From assembly GCA_963836695.1 (NCBI GenBank), contig CAWIKX010000040.1, positions 248,001-312,000 on the forward strand: a DNA stretch of 64,000 nt, given 5' to 3'. The position numbers were made by a program, and so were the translations under genes. Shown here one piece after another: positions 53,272 through 61,795 of the stretch. This DNA is from Roseiarcus sp963836695. GTDB taxonomy: Bacteria; Pseudomonadota; Alphaproteobacteria; Rhizobiales; Beijerinckiaceae. The notes beneath the pieces were generated by a model that had not been told where the DNA came from, did no database searches, and saw only the letters and a program-made list of their open reading frames with translations. Numbering within the stretch: the stretch's first letter is position 1; each line of letters begins with the position of its first letter.

Positions 53272-54054
53272 GTGTCCTTTTTCCTGTCGAGCCTCCCGCT
53301 ATGGCTTCTCATCGCGGTGATTGTGGGGATTCCCTCCGTTTTGGCTATGGGCGCGCAGGTTCTGATCCATAATCGGGTTGGCGTCACCAACCTAGCCAAG
53401 AACAATGAGATCGCCGGATTCAAATTCGCCACCGTGGGCGTCATCTATGCCGTCTTGCTCGCCTTCACGGTCATCGTCGTGTGGGAGAAATTCAACGATG
53501 CGCAATCCGCTGTGGCAGACGAGGCGGGCGCGACCGCGTCGCTCTTTCGCTACGCGCAAGGCAAGGAGCCCGAGGCCGTAGCGGCGCGGGCCGCGCTCAC
53601 GAACTACCTCAAAGCGGCAATAGAGGACGACTGGCCAGCGATGGCGCGCGAAACGGAGAGCCCCGAGACCGTGCGTGCGCTCGATTCGCTCTATGCAGCC
53701 GCGATCGCTCTCGAACGAAGCGGGACGAGAGGAACTGCGGACATGGCGGAAGTGTTTCGACAACTCGACAATGTCACCGCCGCGCGCCGCGTACGGCTTC
53801 ACCTGGCAACGGGGCTCGTGCCGAACGTCATATGGATCGTGCTCTTCATGGGCGCGCTCTTAACCGTCGGCTTCGCGCTTTTCTTCGGCAGCGAGAATCT
53901 GCTTGCGCAGATTTCAATGACGGGCGTGCTGTCGGTGCTCGTCACCATGGGTCTGGTCGTGATCATCTCGATCGACCACCCCTTCACCGGCCCGGTCTAC
54001 ATCCATCCGGATGCGCTCGCGCTCGTTCTCGCGGACTATACACCGCAAAAATGA
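53272..54054 (+). CDS. DUF4239 family membrane protein
   Basis: 260 residues starting at GTG 53272. Two helices at the front (LPLWLLIAVIVGIPSVLAMG and FKFATVGVIYAVLLAFTVIV), a helical periplasmic or cytoplasmic middle (EKFNDAQSAVADEAGATASL), and two helices at the end (IWIVLFMGALLTVGFALFF and MTGVLSVLVTMGLVVIISID). This is the DUF4239 (bestrophin-like) architecture. Function is unknown. Confidence 0.75.
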   Translation: MSFFLSSLPLWLLIAVIVGIPSVLAMGAQVLIHNRVGVTNLAKNNEIAGFKFATVGVIYAVLLAFTVIVVWEKFNDAQSAVADEAGATASLFRYAQGKEPEAVAARAALTNYLKAAIEDDWPAMARETESPETVRALDSLYAAAIALERSGTRGTADMAEVFRQLDNVTAARRVRLHLATGLVPNVIWIVLFMGALLTVGFALFFGSENLLAQISMTGVLSVLVTMGLVVIISIDHPFTGPVYIHPDALALVLADYTPQK

Positions 54055-54062
54055 GCTTCAAT

Positions 54063-54488
54063 TCACCACCAGAGACCGGGCGTCGCTAGTTCCACCAAGG
54101 CGTCGTCGGGGTCGCGCACGTAGAGACTCACCCCGCCTCGCGGCCAGCGATACTCGCCGACTATGGCGACGCCGCGCTCGGTAAGACGCTTGCGCCAGGC
54201 GTCGAGATCATCGGCGCTGATCGACAGCGCGAGGTGCAGACGCCCAGATCCGTCATGCCCTGGAATCGTGCCGCCCGGTTCGACCACGTCCTCAGCGGTC
54301 TCGCCAGCCTGAAATACCAGCAGGACACTGCGGCGAGCAATCTCGAAAGCGACAAGGCGCGGGGAATCGACAAGCGCCTTCAATCCAAACAGATCACGAT
54401 AGAAGGCCGCCGTTCGCTTGAGGTCCCGCGCATAGAGCGATGTTTCTAGGAGACCTTCGATCGCCGGGGCGCCGCTCTCATCCGCCAT
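54063..54488 (-). CDS. VOC (glyoxalase/bleomycin resistance) family protein
   Basis: 141 residues forming two beta-alpha-beta-beta-beta modules: LLETSLYARDLKRTAAFYRD and RLHLALSISADDLDAWRKRL, ending YVRDPDDALVELATPGLWW. Metal-ligand positions (His and Glu) look partly kept. The family includes lyases, dioxygenases and resistance proteins; no specific role can be given. Convergent with the DUF4239 gene, 8 bp apart. Confidence 0.8.
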   Translation of the reverse strand: MADESGAPAIEGLLETSLYARDLKRTAAFYRDLFGLKALVDSPRLVAFEIARRSVLLVFQAGETAEDVVEPGGTIPGHDGSGRLHLALSISADDLDAWRKRLTERGVAIVGEYRWPRGGVSLYVRDPDDALVELATPGLWW

Positions 54489-54580
54489 CGTCGCCTCCTC
54501 ACGGGTTCATGTGACCGCCAGGAGAGTTTGGCTGGACGCGAACGAAAAGTCCAAGCGCCTAAACGAGCGGCGCCGCTCGT

Positions 54581-55363
54581 TTAGAAAGCGAGGCGCCCGC
54601 CCACGACCGCAAGCGTGCCGGCGAGAATGGGGCGCAGGACACGGTCGGGAACGCGGGAGGCGAAATGGCTCGAAATCATAATGCCCGGGATCGAGCCGAC
54701 GAGGAGCGACGCGAGCATGTGGAAGTCAACGGAGCCCAGCCACCAATGCCCCGCGCCGGCGATGAGGGTCAGCGGCACCGCGTGCGCAATGTCCGAGCCT
54801 ACGATGCGGACGATTGGCGACTTCGGATAGAGCGTGAGCAATATCGTAGCGCCGATCGCACCGGCGCCGACCGAGGAAATCGACACCAGCACGCCGAGAA
54901 CCGCGCCAAGCACGACAGTGAGAACGGCCACCCTTTGCTCGCTCGCGCCGTCCATAAGCCGCGAGAGGCGGGCGAGCAGGGCTTTACGGAAAACAAGCGT
55001 GACCGCGGTCAAGATCAACGCGATCCCGAGTGTCGTGCTGATGATCCCGCCGCTCGCCTTGGAAGACGACCCGAGATGCGCCAGCAGCACAAGCGACAAG
55101 AGCGCCGCAGGCACGCTTCCATAGGCGAGCCGCCTTGTGATCCGCCAATCGACCGAGCCGTGATAGGCGTGTACGGCGCACCCGCTGATCTTGGTGAGAC
55201 CCGCATAGAGAAGGTCGGTGCCGACCGCGGTCGCCGGATGGACCCGGAAGACCAGCACCAGAAGCGGAGTCATCAGCGACCCGCCGCCGACGCCGGTAAA
55301 GCCGACCAGCAGGCCGACAACGAGGCCGGAAACGGCGAAAACCGGGTCTATGCCATGCAACAT
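54581..55363 (-). CDS. TauE/SafE (TSUP) family anion transporter
   Basis: 260 residues, about eight membrane helices in two repeats: VSGLVVGLLVGFTGVGGGSL and VLGAVLGVLVSISSVGAGAI, both with the Gly-rich TSUP motif. Members move sulfite, sulfonates or other C2 acids across the inner membrane. Context gives no substrate. Confidence 0.85.
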   Translation of the reverse strand: MLHGIDPVFAVSGLVVGLLVGFTGVGGGSLMTPLLVLVFRVHPATAVGTDLLYAGLTKISGCAVHAYHGSVDWRITRRLAYGSVPAALLSLVLLAHLGSSSKASGGIISTTLGIALILTAVTLVFRKALLARLSRLMDGASEQRVAVLTVVLGAVLGVLVSISSVGAGAIGATILLTLYPKSPIVRIVGSDIAHAVPLTLIAGAGHWWLGSVDFHMLASLLVGSIPGIMISSHFASRVPDRVLRPILAGTLAVVGGRLAF

Positions 55364-55404
55364 CGAGTACCCTGCTGGCCAGAACGCTAATGTTGATTGA
55401 CTTA

Positions 55405-56340
55405 CTAGACTTTTGGATTGGCGTCAACCGCCAGGGCCCGCGTGACCTGCCTCCCTCGGCGCTCTCTCAGCGCGAGATAGGCGCCGCAGGCGACGACAAG
55501 CGCCGCGCCGAGCAAAGTTGCGGGGGCGGGCCAATCGCCAAACACCAGCACGCCAGAGACAATCATCCAGATGAGCTGGGTATAGGTGAACGGGGTCAAG
55601 GTCGGCGCCGGAGCAAACCGGTGGGCTACGATCAGCATTCCATGGCTCGTGGCTGCAAAAACACCCATTCCCGCCATGATCGCCCAATCGATCGCCGAGT
55701 GGGGCGCGCGCCAGATCCAAGGCAATATTGGAGTGAGAAACACGATGCCGGCGATCTGCGTCCAGGCGAGCGTCGTCTGCGGAGGATCCGCGCCAGCGAG
55801 CTTCCGCGTCGCCAGCACATATCCGGAGTTACAGACAACCCCGGCGATCGCGAGGAGAACGATCGGCTGAAACGCGGCCGTCCCGGGACGCGTCGCAATC
55901 ACCACGCCGAGAAATCCGAGCGCGATTGCGATCATGCGCTCCGCGCCCACGCGTTCGCCGAGCACCGGTCCCGCAAGAAGGGCCACGAAGACCGGCGTGA
56001 GAAATGAGATTGTCGCAGTCTCCGACAGCTGGAGCTCGCGGACGGCGAACACGTTCGCGGTCGTCGAACAAAATAGCAAAACGGAGCGCAACAGCTGTAG
56101 CCGAGGACGCCTCGAACGGAGGATGGCCGGCCGCGTGAGAGATCGCGACGCGACGAGTGCGATCACGGTCGCCCCGATGTAACGCGCCCACACGATCTGC
56201 GCGATCGGCAAAGACGCGCTCAGCCACTTGGCGCAGGTGTCCTGGCCGGTGAAGCAAATCATGGTGGCGCACATGAGCGCGATCGCCACGAACCGCATGC
56301 GGCGGTCTTCGTCTTCGGCCTTGGCTCTTGCCGCGTCCAT
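55405..56340 (-). CDS. EamA/DMT-family transporter
   Basis: 311 residues with ten hydrophobic segments. FVAIALMCATMICFTGQDTC opens repeat 1; LSETATISFLTPVFVALLAG and TLTPFTYTQLIWMIVSGVLV are typical EamA helices. It lies 15 bp downstream of homoserine dehydrogenase on the same strand; a role in amino acid export is possible but unproven. Confidence 0.85.
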   Translation of the reverse strand: MDAARAKAEDEDRRMRFVAIALMCATMICFTGQDTCAKWLSASLPIAQIVWARYIGATVIALVASRSLTRPAILRSRRPRLQLLRSVLLFCSTTANVFAVRELQLSETATISFLTPVFVALLAGPVLGERVGAERMIAIALGFLGVVIATRPGTAAFQPIVLLAIAGVVCNSGYVLATRKLAGADPPQTTLAWTQIAGIVFLTPILPWIWRAPHSAIDWAIMAGMGVFAATSHGMLIVAHRFAPAPTLTPFTYTQLIWMIVSGVLVFGDWPAPATLLGAALVVACGAYLALRERRGRQVTRALAVDANPKV

Positions 56341-56354
56341 CGAGGTGAGCGAGC

Positions 56355-57662
56355 TCAGCCCGCTTCCCGTTCGATGCGGATAACCTGCGGCCTCTCGCGC
56401 ACCACCCCGTCCTGGACGGTCCGCGCCAACGCCTCGCGAATTGACGCTTCAGTCGTGCCGTGGGTCATCAACGTGACCGGCACGACCCCAGCCGCGGCCG
56501 CCTCTTTCGTCACCCGCTTTTGCATGATCGCCTCGAGCGAGATGAGCTGCTCGCCCATTCGCGCCGCGATCGCGCCCATGGCCCCTGGACGGTCAACGAC
56601 CGCGAGACGCACGTAGTAGCCGCCCTCGTGTCGCTGCATTGGCACACGATCCGCCTCGACAAGCGACGCGCCAGGCCGGCCAAACGGCGGCACGCGGATC
56701 CCTCGCGCGATGTCGACGATGTCGGCGGCGACCGCCGAAGCGGTAGCGTCGCCGCCCGCCCCCGGTCCCACCAATGTGAGTTCCCCGATCGCGTCGCCGT
56801 CGATCGAAACCGCGTTGAGGACACCCATGGTCTGGGCGAGCGGAGCGCTCTTGGCGACCATTGTCGGATGGACCCGCTGCTCAACGCCATGAGCCGTTCG
56901 TTCGGCGACGCCGAGGAGCTTGATCCGGAACCCGAGCTCGTCGGCGGCGCTCAAGTCGGCGAGCGTGATGGTCTCGATGCCTTCGACAGAAACCGCGGCC
57001 GCATCAATCTTGGCGCCGAACGCAAGCGAGGCAAGGATGGCGAGCTTGTGCGCCGTGTCGAAGCCGCCGACGTCGAATGTCGGATCGGCCTCCGCATAGC
57101 CGAGCCTTTGCGCCTCGCTAAGACAGACCTCGAAAGGGAGATTGTCAGTCTCCATGCGCGACAGAATGTAGTTGCACGTGCCGTTGAGAATGCCGGAGAC
57201 TCGCTGAATTGCGTTTCCGGCCAAGCTCTCTCGCAGGGTCTTGATGATGGGTATGCCGCCGCCAACCGCAGCTTCGAAGCACAACTGAGCGTCCGATCGC
57301 TCCGCGAGCGTCGCGAGTTCGAAACCATGCGCGGCAAGCATCGCCTTGTTCGCCGTGACAACGGGAATCCCGCGCGAAAGGGCAGCCTTGACGGCATCGA
57401 ACGCAGCGCCGTCGGCGCCACCGATCAATTCAACGAAGATGTCGATGTCCGCGGAGGTTGCAAGTTCCGCTGGGCCGGCGAAGTAAGCAGCGCCGGGAAG
57501 GTCGATGCCCCGGTCGTTCTTGCGCCGCACGCTGTAGGCGACCAGCGCAATGTCGCGCCCGACGCGCTTCGCCAATTCGGCCTGGCGCCGTTGAAGAAGC
57601 CGAACCAGGCTCGTCCCGACCACCCCGAGACCGGCGACGCCCAGGCGAAGCGGGTTCGACAT
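56355..57662 (-). CDS. hom: Homoserine dehydrogenase
   Basis: 435 residues: NAD(P)-binding domain (LRLGVAGLGVVGTSLVRLLQ), substrate domain (NGTCNYILSRMETD; GYAEADPTFDVGGFDTAHKL with the catalytic Lys) and a C-terminal ACT domain (VVDRPGAMGAIAARMGEQ) that usually confers threonine feedback control. It makes homoserine for threonine and methionine and so feeds MetZ at 14.8 kb. Confidence 0.95.
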   Translation of the reverse strand: MSNPLRLGVAGLGVVGTSLVRLLQRRQAELAKRVGRDIALVAYSVRRKNDRGIDLPGAAYFAGPAELATSADIDIFVELIGGADGAAFDAVKAALSRGIPVVTANKAMLAAHGFELATLAERSDAQLCFEAAVGGGIPIIKTLRESLAGNAIQRVSGILNGTCNYILSRMETDNLPFEVCLSEAQRLGYAEADPTFDVGGFDTAHKLAILASLAFGAKIDAAAVSVEGIETITLADLSAADELGFRIKLLGVAERTAHGVEQRVHPTMVAKSAPLAQTMGVLNAVSIDGDAIGELTLVGPGAGGDATASAVAADIVDIARGIRVPPFGRPGASLVEADRVPMQRHEGGYYVRLAVVDRPGAMGAIAARMGEQLISLEAIMQKRVTKEAAAAGVVPVTLMTHGTTEASIREALARTVQDGVVRERPQVIRIEREAG

Positions 57663-57747
57663 CTTCTCCTCGCTCCGACCGGCGGAGAACCTGCATTCGA
57701 GCGAATTGTCCCGAGTTGTGAGTGGAAATCAAGCGCGAATGGAGAGC

Positions 57748-58164
57748 TCAGCCGTAGCGTTCGGCCGCCGACTTCTTCTTCTTCTTTCGCTCCTTGCGCG
57801 CCGCATAGCGTGCGTCTCGCTCAAGCTTGCGCTCGTATTCGAGCCGCTCTTCCTCCTCGCGCTTACGCTGCAACTCCCCCTCGCGCGCGAGCGCTTCAAG
57901 TCTCAGCTGTTCCTGGCGGGCGGCGTCCTCGGCGGCGCGGCGAACGGCTTCAGCGGCCTCCTGCTCCGCCTTGCGCTTGGCGCGCTCGACGTCGCGCACT
58001 TTTCGCGCCTCGAGAATTTCTTTTCGCTTGGCTTCGCGCTCGATCACGGCCGGGTCGGCCGGATCATATTTCGAGTTAGCGAGAAACTTTTCCGCCATTT
58101 TCTTGCGCGCCTCAGCGGCGGCAGCCTGGCGATCAGCAAACTTGTTGCCGTTCAAAAAGGACAT
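57748..58164 (-). CDS. DUF6481-like charged coiled-coil protein
   Basis: 138 residues, more than half Lys, Arg, Glu or Ala, almost entirely a predicted helix (ERAKRKAEQEAAEAVRRAAE), with a short N-terminal motif SFLNGNKFADRQAAAAEARK. The pattern fits DUF6481, a family found in Rhizobiales with unknown function. The basic C terminus (ARKERKKKKKSAAERYG) might bind RNA. Confidence 0.7.
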   Translation of the reverse strand: MSFLNGNKFADRQAAAAEARKKMAEKFLANSKYDPADPAVIEREAKRKEILEARKVRDVERAKRKAEQEAAEAVRRAAEDAARQEQLRLEALAREGELQRKREEEERLEYERKLERDARYAARKERKKKKKSAAERYG

Positions 58165-58327
58165 TGGTTCCTAGTCGACTGGTTTGTTTGGGATGGGCGC
58201 TCATGACACAGCGTGATAAGAACAGCAATCGTTTTTGCAGCAGGGCGGCGATGCGCCAGTAGCAAAGCGGAATGACATCCTGCGACACTTTGGTTGGACT
58301 GGTCACATCCTAGCGGCCCTCATTGCA

Positions 58328-58498
58328 TCACTTGGCGTGATCACAAAAACGTGATCTGCCCAGCAAATCCTTCTGCTCATTGAAATACTTGTAATAGAAG
58401 ATTCCGTTTTTGCCAAGCACTTGTCCAATAAACGCGCTCCGGCTGTCCTCGCAGACCCCAGGCGAGCCGGCGTTAGAGGCATATTGTGCCTTGGACAT
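58328..58498 (-). CDS. Possible 56-residue protein
   Basis: ATG 58498 to TGA 58328 encodes a small soluble protein with a natural-looking composition (GIFYYKYFNEQKDLLGRSRF, two Cys). It occupies most of the gap before ctaA, on the opposite strand. No clear ribosome binding site is visible, and the 3' part contains repeated GTGATC/GATCAC palindromes, so it may instead be a structured regulatory region. Confidence 0.4.
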   Translation of the reverse strand: MSKAQYASNAGSPGVCEDSRSAFIGQVLGKNGIFYYKYFNEQKDLLGRSRFCDHAK

Positions 58499-58560
58499 GT
58501 TTCAGACAAAAGGCCGCCTTAGCTCCTCCGACCAGTCTCGGATACAAGCTTCGATTTTCC

Positions 58561-59622
58561 ATGGCTTTGACCAACACCGCGCCTGTAGCCGCCCAAATTG
58601 CGGGTTTTGACACTCGCCCGGCGGTTCGTTTCTGGCTTATCGCCGTCGCAAGTCTCGTTTTTCTCATGGTGCTGGTCGGGGGCGCGACGCGGCTTACCGA
58701 ATCCGGCCTCTCCATCACCCAATGGAAGCCGGTCACCGGAGTCCTTCCGCCGCTGAGCGAAGCGGAGTGGCAAGCCGAGTTCGACCGCTATAAACAGATC
58801 CCGCAATACGCCTGGCTCAATGCCGACATGACCTTGGACGGGTTCAAGGCCATCTTCTGGTGGGAGTGGGCGCACCGGCTGCTGGCGCGCATCGTCGGCG
58901 CGGCGTTCGTCCTGCCCGGATCATGGTTCTGGTGGCGAGGCCAGCTCAAGGGCACGCTCGGAAGGCAGGTGGCGGTCGCAACCGGCCTGCTTGCGCTTGA
59001 ACCTATCGTCGGCTGGTGGATGGTGACCTCGGGCTTGAGCGAGCGCACGGAGGTGGCGCAGGAGCGGCTGGCGCTGCACCTCTTGATCGCCGCCGCGACA
59101 TTCGGCGCGTTGATCTACGCGGCGGTCGGACTTAGGGAGCGGCCAACGTCAAAGACCGCCACGCCCGGCTTCGTAGTTTCGGCTTGGGTTTCCGCCGCGC
59201 TGATCTTCTGCCAGCTTGGCTTCGGCGCCCTCGTCGCGGGCCTGCGCGCTGGACTCATCTACAACACCTGGCCGCTGATGGGATCGAGTTTCGTTCCGGG
59301 CGAGGCGTTCCATCCGAACCCGCTGGAGGCAATCTTCGGCGACGCCGCGACGGCGCAGTTCGACCACCGGATGATCGGTTACGCCGTCGTCACCTTCGTG
59401 GTTATTCAGGCAATTGCCGCGCTGCGCGCCGCGCCCGGCTCGCCGCTCGCCAGCCGCACCGTTGTCCTTGCGGCTGTCGCTTTGCTCCAGGTCGGGCTCG
59501 GGATTGCGACGCTGCTGGCGGTTGTTCCGATCGAGCTCGCCCTCCCCCATCAGGCGCTGGCGCTCGCCCTGTTCGGCCTCGCGGTTGTCCACTTGCGCGC
59601 GACGGAGCTCGAGAAAAGCTAA
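58561..59622 (+). CDS. ctaA: Heme A synthase (COX15/CtaA)
   Basis: 353 residues from ATG 58561 (MALTNTAPVA). It oxidises the C8 methyl of heme O to give heme A for cytochrome oxidase. Eight membrane helices; heme-binding His in WWEWAHRLLAR, ALHLLIAAAT, FDHRMIGYAV and LPHQALALAL, and the conserved GGATRLTESGLSITQWKP loop. It stands alone, 1.3 kb from the ctaB cluster on the other strand. Confidence 0.94.
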   Translation: MALTNTAPVAAQIAGFDTRPAVRFWLIAVASLVFLMVLVGGATRLTESGLSITQWKPVTGVLPPLSEAEWQAEFDRYKQIPQYAWLNADMTLDGFKAIFWWEWAHRLLARIVGAAFVLPGSWFWWRGQLKGTLGRQVAVATGLLALEPIVGWWMVTSGLSERTEVAQERLALHLLIAAATFGALIYAAVGLRERPTSKTATPGFVVSAWVSAALIFCQLGFGALVAGLRAGLIYNTWPLMGSSFVPGEAFHPNPLEAIFGDAATAQFDHRMIGYAVVTFVVIQAIAALRAAPGSPLASRTVVLAAVALLQVGLGIATLLAVVPIELALPHQALALALFGLAVVHLRATELEKS

Positions 59623-59754
59623 AGCCTGTTTCGACCGGATCGAGCCGATCGCCGCCCTCAGCCCTTTCGTCCTGAGGCGCCGCGAAGCGGCCTCGAAGGA
59701 CGCCTCCCGTGAGCGCGAGCCGTCAGCTGTGCTTGGCCTCAATATTGCGTGAAG

Positions 59755-61167
59755 TCAGTTCGCGGGCGTCGATCGCATCGGGGGAGCCCGCCATAGAGCG
59801 CGGATGGCCACGATGACGAATGCGGCGCCGCCCAGGATCGTGAAGATCGAAGCGATGCCGTGCACCGCCATGCCCGCGGCGGCGACAGCGTCAAGCGATC
59901 CGGCGCCGGCGGGCGTCTTGCGTAGGGCGCCGTAGCCCCCGGCGATGAACATCGCGATCGAGGCAACGAATTGGCCGCCGCCATAGAAAGCGAGCAGGAG
60001 CCACGTTATGCGAGCCGGCGCAGGCACCCTGGCCAATTCCTTGATGCCAAACGTGAGCAGCATGCCGGCGCTCGAGACGCTGACCGCAGTTATGACCGCA
60101 TGATAGTGCGCAGGCGTGCGGGTGTCCGATCCATCGATCAGGAATCCCATCAGGCCACCTAGCGTGAACAACGCCAGGGAGGCCGCAAGGGCGAAGAAGG
60201 CCGGGTCGCGCCATGGCCACGGATCTGGCGAGCGAAGAGCGCGAACGAGAAGCGAAACGGCGAAGATCAGCGTCGGCGCGGCGATGCCGAACTGCAGAAA
60301 CCGGAACGCTTCGCGCTGATGGTCGGAGAAGGGAGAGAAGATCACGTAGAACGCGGGAGCCGCGATCGCGATCAGCGCGATGAGGACGACGGAAGCGAGG
60401 AACATGCGGTTATCGACCGCCTCTTCGCCTAAACTCATGCGAGCAAGGATCGACCAGTTCGTCAGCATAAGCGCAGCGTAGACGAACTGCAGCACATGAC
60501 CGCCGCCCCAAAACAGTTCCGCCCGCGAGGCGAGCTCCCCGCTCTCAGCCAGCAGCGTCGTGGCGACGCCAAAACAGATCAGCGCCAGAAGATAAACGAA
60601 GCCGCCAAGCGCCATTGCCACTGCGAGCGGCGGCGCGGAGGCAAGCCGCCCCGGCAGATTGATCAAGAGACGAACAACCGGGGCGAGGACGCCCAGGCCC
60701 AGCGCCAAAAGGCCTATGTCGTAGGCCGGATGGCGAATGATCGGGATGTAGTTGGTGAGCTCGGGCTGCGTCCCCTCGAGGAACGCCGGGGCGAAAAGGA
60801 AAGGAAAAGCCACGAGAACCGCGCCCTGCCCGAGCCATCCGAGCGAGGCGGCGCGCACGTTGTGGCCGGCCAGCCTCAACGTCGCCACGCTGACCAGAAA
60901 GGCGAAAATGCATTGCAGCCAGATCACCAGCGAGAAGACGACGTGGATCACGAGACCCTTGTAGAAGAAGTCGATCGGCCAGAACGGCGTCTTCTCCATT
61001 CCTGGAATGCGTGACAGGGCCAGGAGCAGCGCGAATACGCCCGCGACCGCGAGCGCGCCAACGGCGAGCCAAGCCCAGCGCGTGAGCTCGCGCTGGACTG
61101 TGCTCCCCACGCCCGCGACTGACTGGGTGCGATTGAGGGGGATTGTCGTTGGCGCCGTCTGGGTCAT
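59755..61167 (-). CDS. Heme-copper oxidase subunit I-like membrane protein
   Basis: 470 residues, about twelve membrane helices. It keeps several subunit I ligand positions: His in KGLVIHVVFSLVIW (low-spin heme), GGGHVLQFVYAAL at the place of the copper-site His, and AHYHAVI, matching the two heme His of helix X. The adjacent HisHis pair of true oxidases is not evident (a lone His in FSDHQREAFRF). Short compared with CoxA and closer to the cbb3/NorB branch. No subunit II or cytochrome gene adjoins it; it ends the ctaB operon. It may be a divergent oxidase or a heme-binding assembly factor. Confidence 0.7.
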   Translation of the reverse strand: MTQTAPTTIPLNRTQSVAGVGSTVQRELTRWAWLAVGALAVAGVFALLLALSRIPGMEKTPFWPIDFFYKGLVIHVVFSLVIWLQCIFAFLVSVATLRLAGHNVRAASLGWLGQGAVLVAFPFLFAPAFLEGTQPELTNYIPIIRHPAYDIGLLALGLGVLAPVVRLLINLPGRLASAPPLAVAMALGGFVYLLALICFGVATTLLAESGELASRAELFWGGGHVLQFVYAALMLTNWSILARMSLGEEAVDNRMFLASVVLIALIAIAAPAFYVIFSPFSDHQREAFRFLQFGIAAPTLIFAVSLLVRALRSPDPWPWRDPAFFALAASLALFTLGGLMGFLIDGSDTRTPAHYHAVITAVSVSSAGMLLTFGIKELARVPAPARITWLLLAFYGGGQFVASIAMFIAGGYGALRKTPAGAGSLDAVAAAGMAVHGIASIFTILGGAAFVIVAIRALWRAPPMRSTPAN

Positions 61168-61183
61168 TGAGAGATTGGCAGGG

Positions 61184-61618
61184 TCAACTGGCGCTTACCG
61201 GATAGAGGTGGACCGCCATCACATAGACGACGAGACCGGAAACCGCGACAAAGAGCCAGAGTGGCAGGGCGACCCGCGCCAGCCGCTTATGGGTTGCGAA
61301 CCGCTCCCGAAGCGCATTGTAGAAAGTCACCGGCACCAGCACCGCGACGACGAAGGCCATCGCAACGTGAACGGCGAGAAGCGTGAAGTAGATCGGCCGT
61401 ATCGCGCCATGTCCGCCGAATTTAGCGAGGCCAGAGGAGGCGTGATAGATAAGGTAGACCGCGAGAAACGCGACGCCGAGCCCGATCGCCACGAACATCG
61501 TGCGCCGATGCCCCTCGCGATCGCGGGCGCGGATGAGACTGTAGGCGCGCAAAAGAACGATAATGGTCGCCGCGTTGATGAGGGCGAGCAGGTGCGGCAG
61601 GTCGCGAACGGCGATCAT
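61184..61618 (-). CDS. DUF420 membrane protein (YozB/CtaM-like)
   Basis: 144 residues from ATG 61618, with four helices and conserved His in IYHASSGLAKFGGHG and FTLLAVHVAMA, typical of DUF420. A Bacillus member (YozB/CtaM) is needed for maturation of aa3 oxidase. Between ctaB and the oxidase-like gene, it probably helps insert heme or copper. The two gaps on either side are under 20 bp. Confidence 0.82.
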   Translation of the reverse strand: MIAVRDLPHLLALINAATIIVLLRAYSLIRARDREGHRRTMFVAIGLGVAFLAVYLIYHASSGLAKFGGHGAIRPIYFTLLAVHVAMAFVVAVLVPVTFYNALRERFATHKRLARVALPLWLFVAVSGLVVYVMAVHLYPVSAS

Positions 61619-61622
61619 GGCG

Positions 61623-61736
61623 TCAGCCGTAACGCATCTTGTAGATGAAGCTCGTGTATGTCGCCACGGCCACGGCGACGAGGACCGCAAGCACGATCCA
61701 GTTGCGTCGCCTTACGTTCGGATCAGGGTTTGGCAT
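61623..61736 (-). CDS. 37-residue single-helix membrane peptide
   Basis: ATG 61736 to TGA 61623: MPNPDPNVRRRNW, one membrane helix (IVLAVLVAVAVATYTSF), then IYKMRYG. It sits between ctaB and the DUF420 gene, 4 bp before the latter, at the position where oxidase operons often carry a CoxF-like small protein. Probably an assembly or stabilising peptide of the oxidase. Confidence 0.7.
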   Translation of the reverse strand: MPNPDPNVRRRNWIVLAVLVAVAVATYTSFIYKMRYG

Positions 61737-61795
61737 ATCGCAATCGTTCGAGGGCGGGTGGAGGCGCCGGTTTGCTGCACGCTTGAGCCGCCGGT

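Noticed and set aside
56460..58079. 539-codon open frame antisense to hom and the DUF6481 gene
   Set aside because: Composition is that of an antisense shadow, and it spans two supported genes on the other strand.
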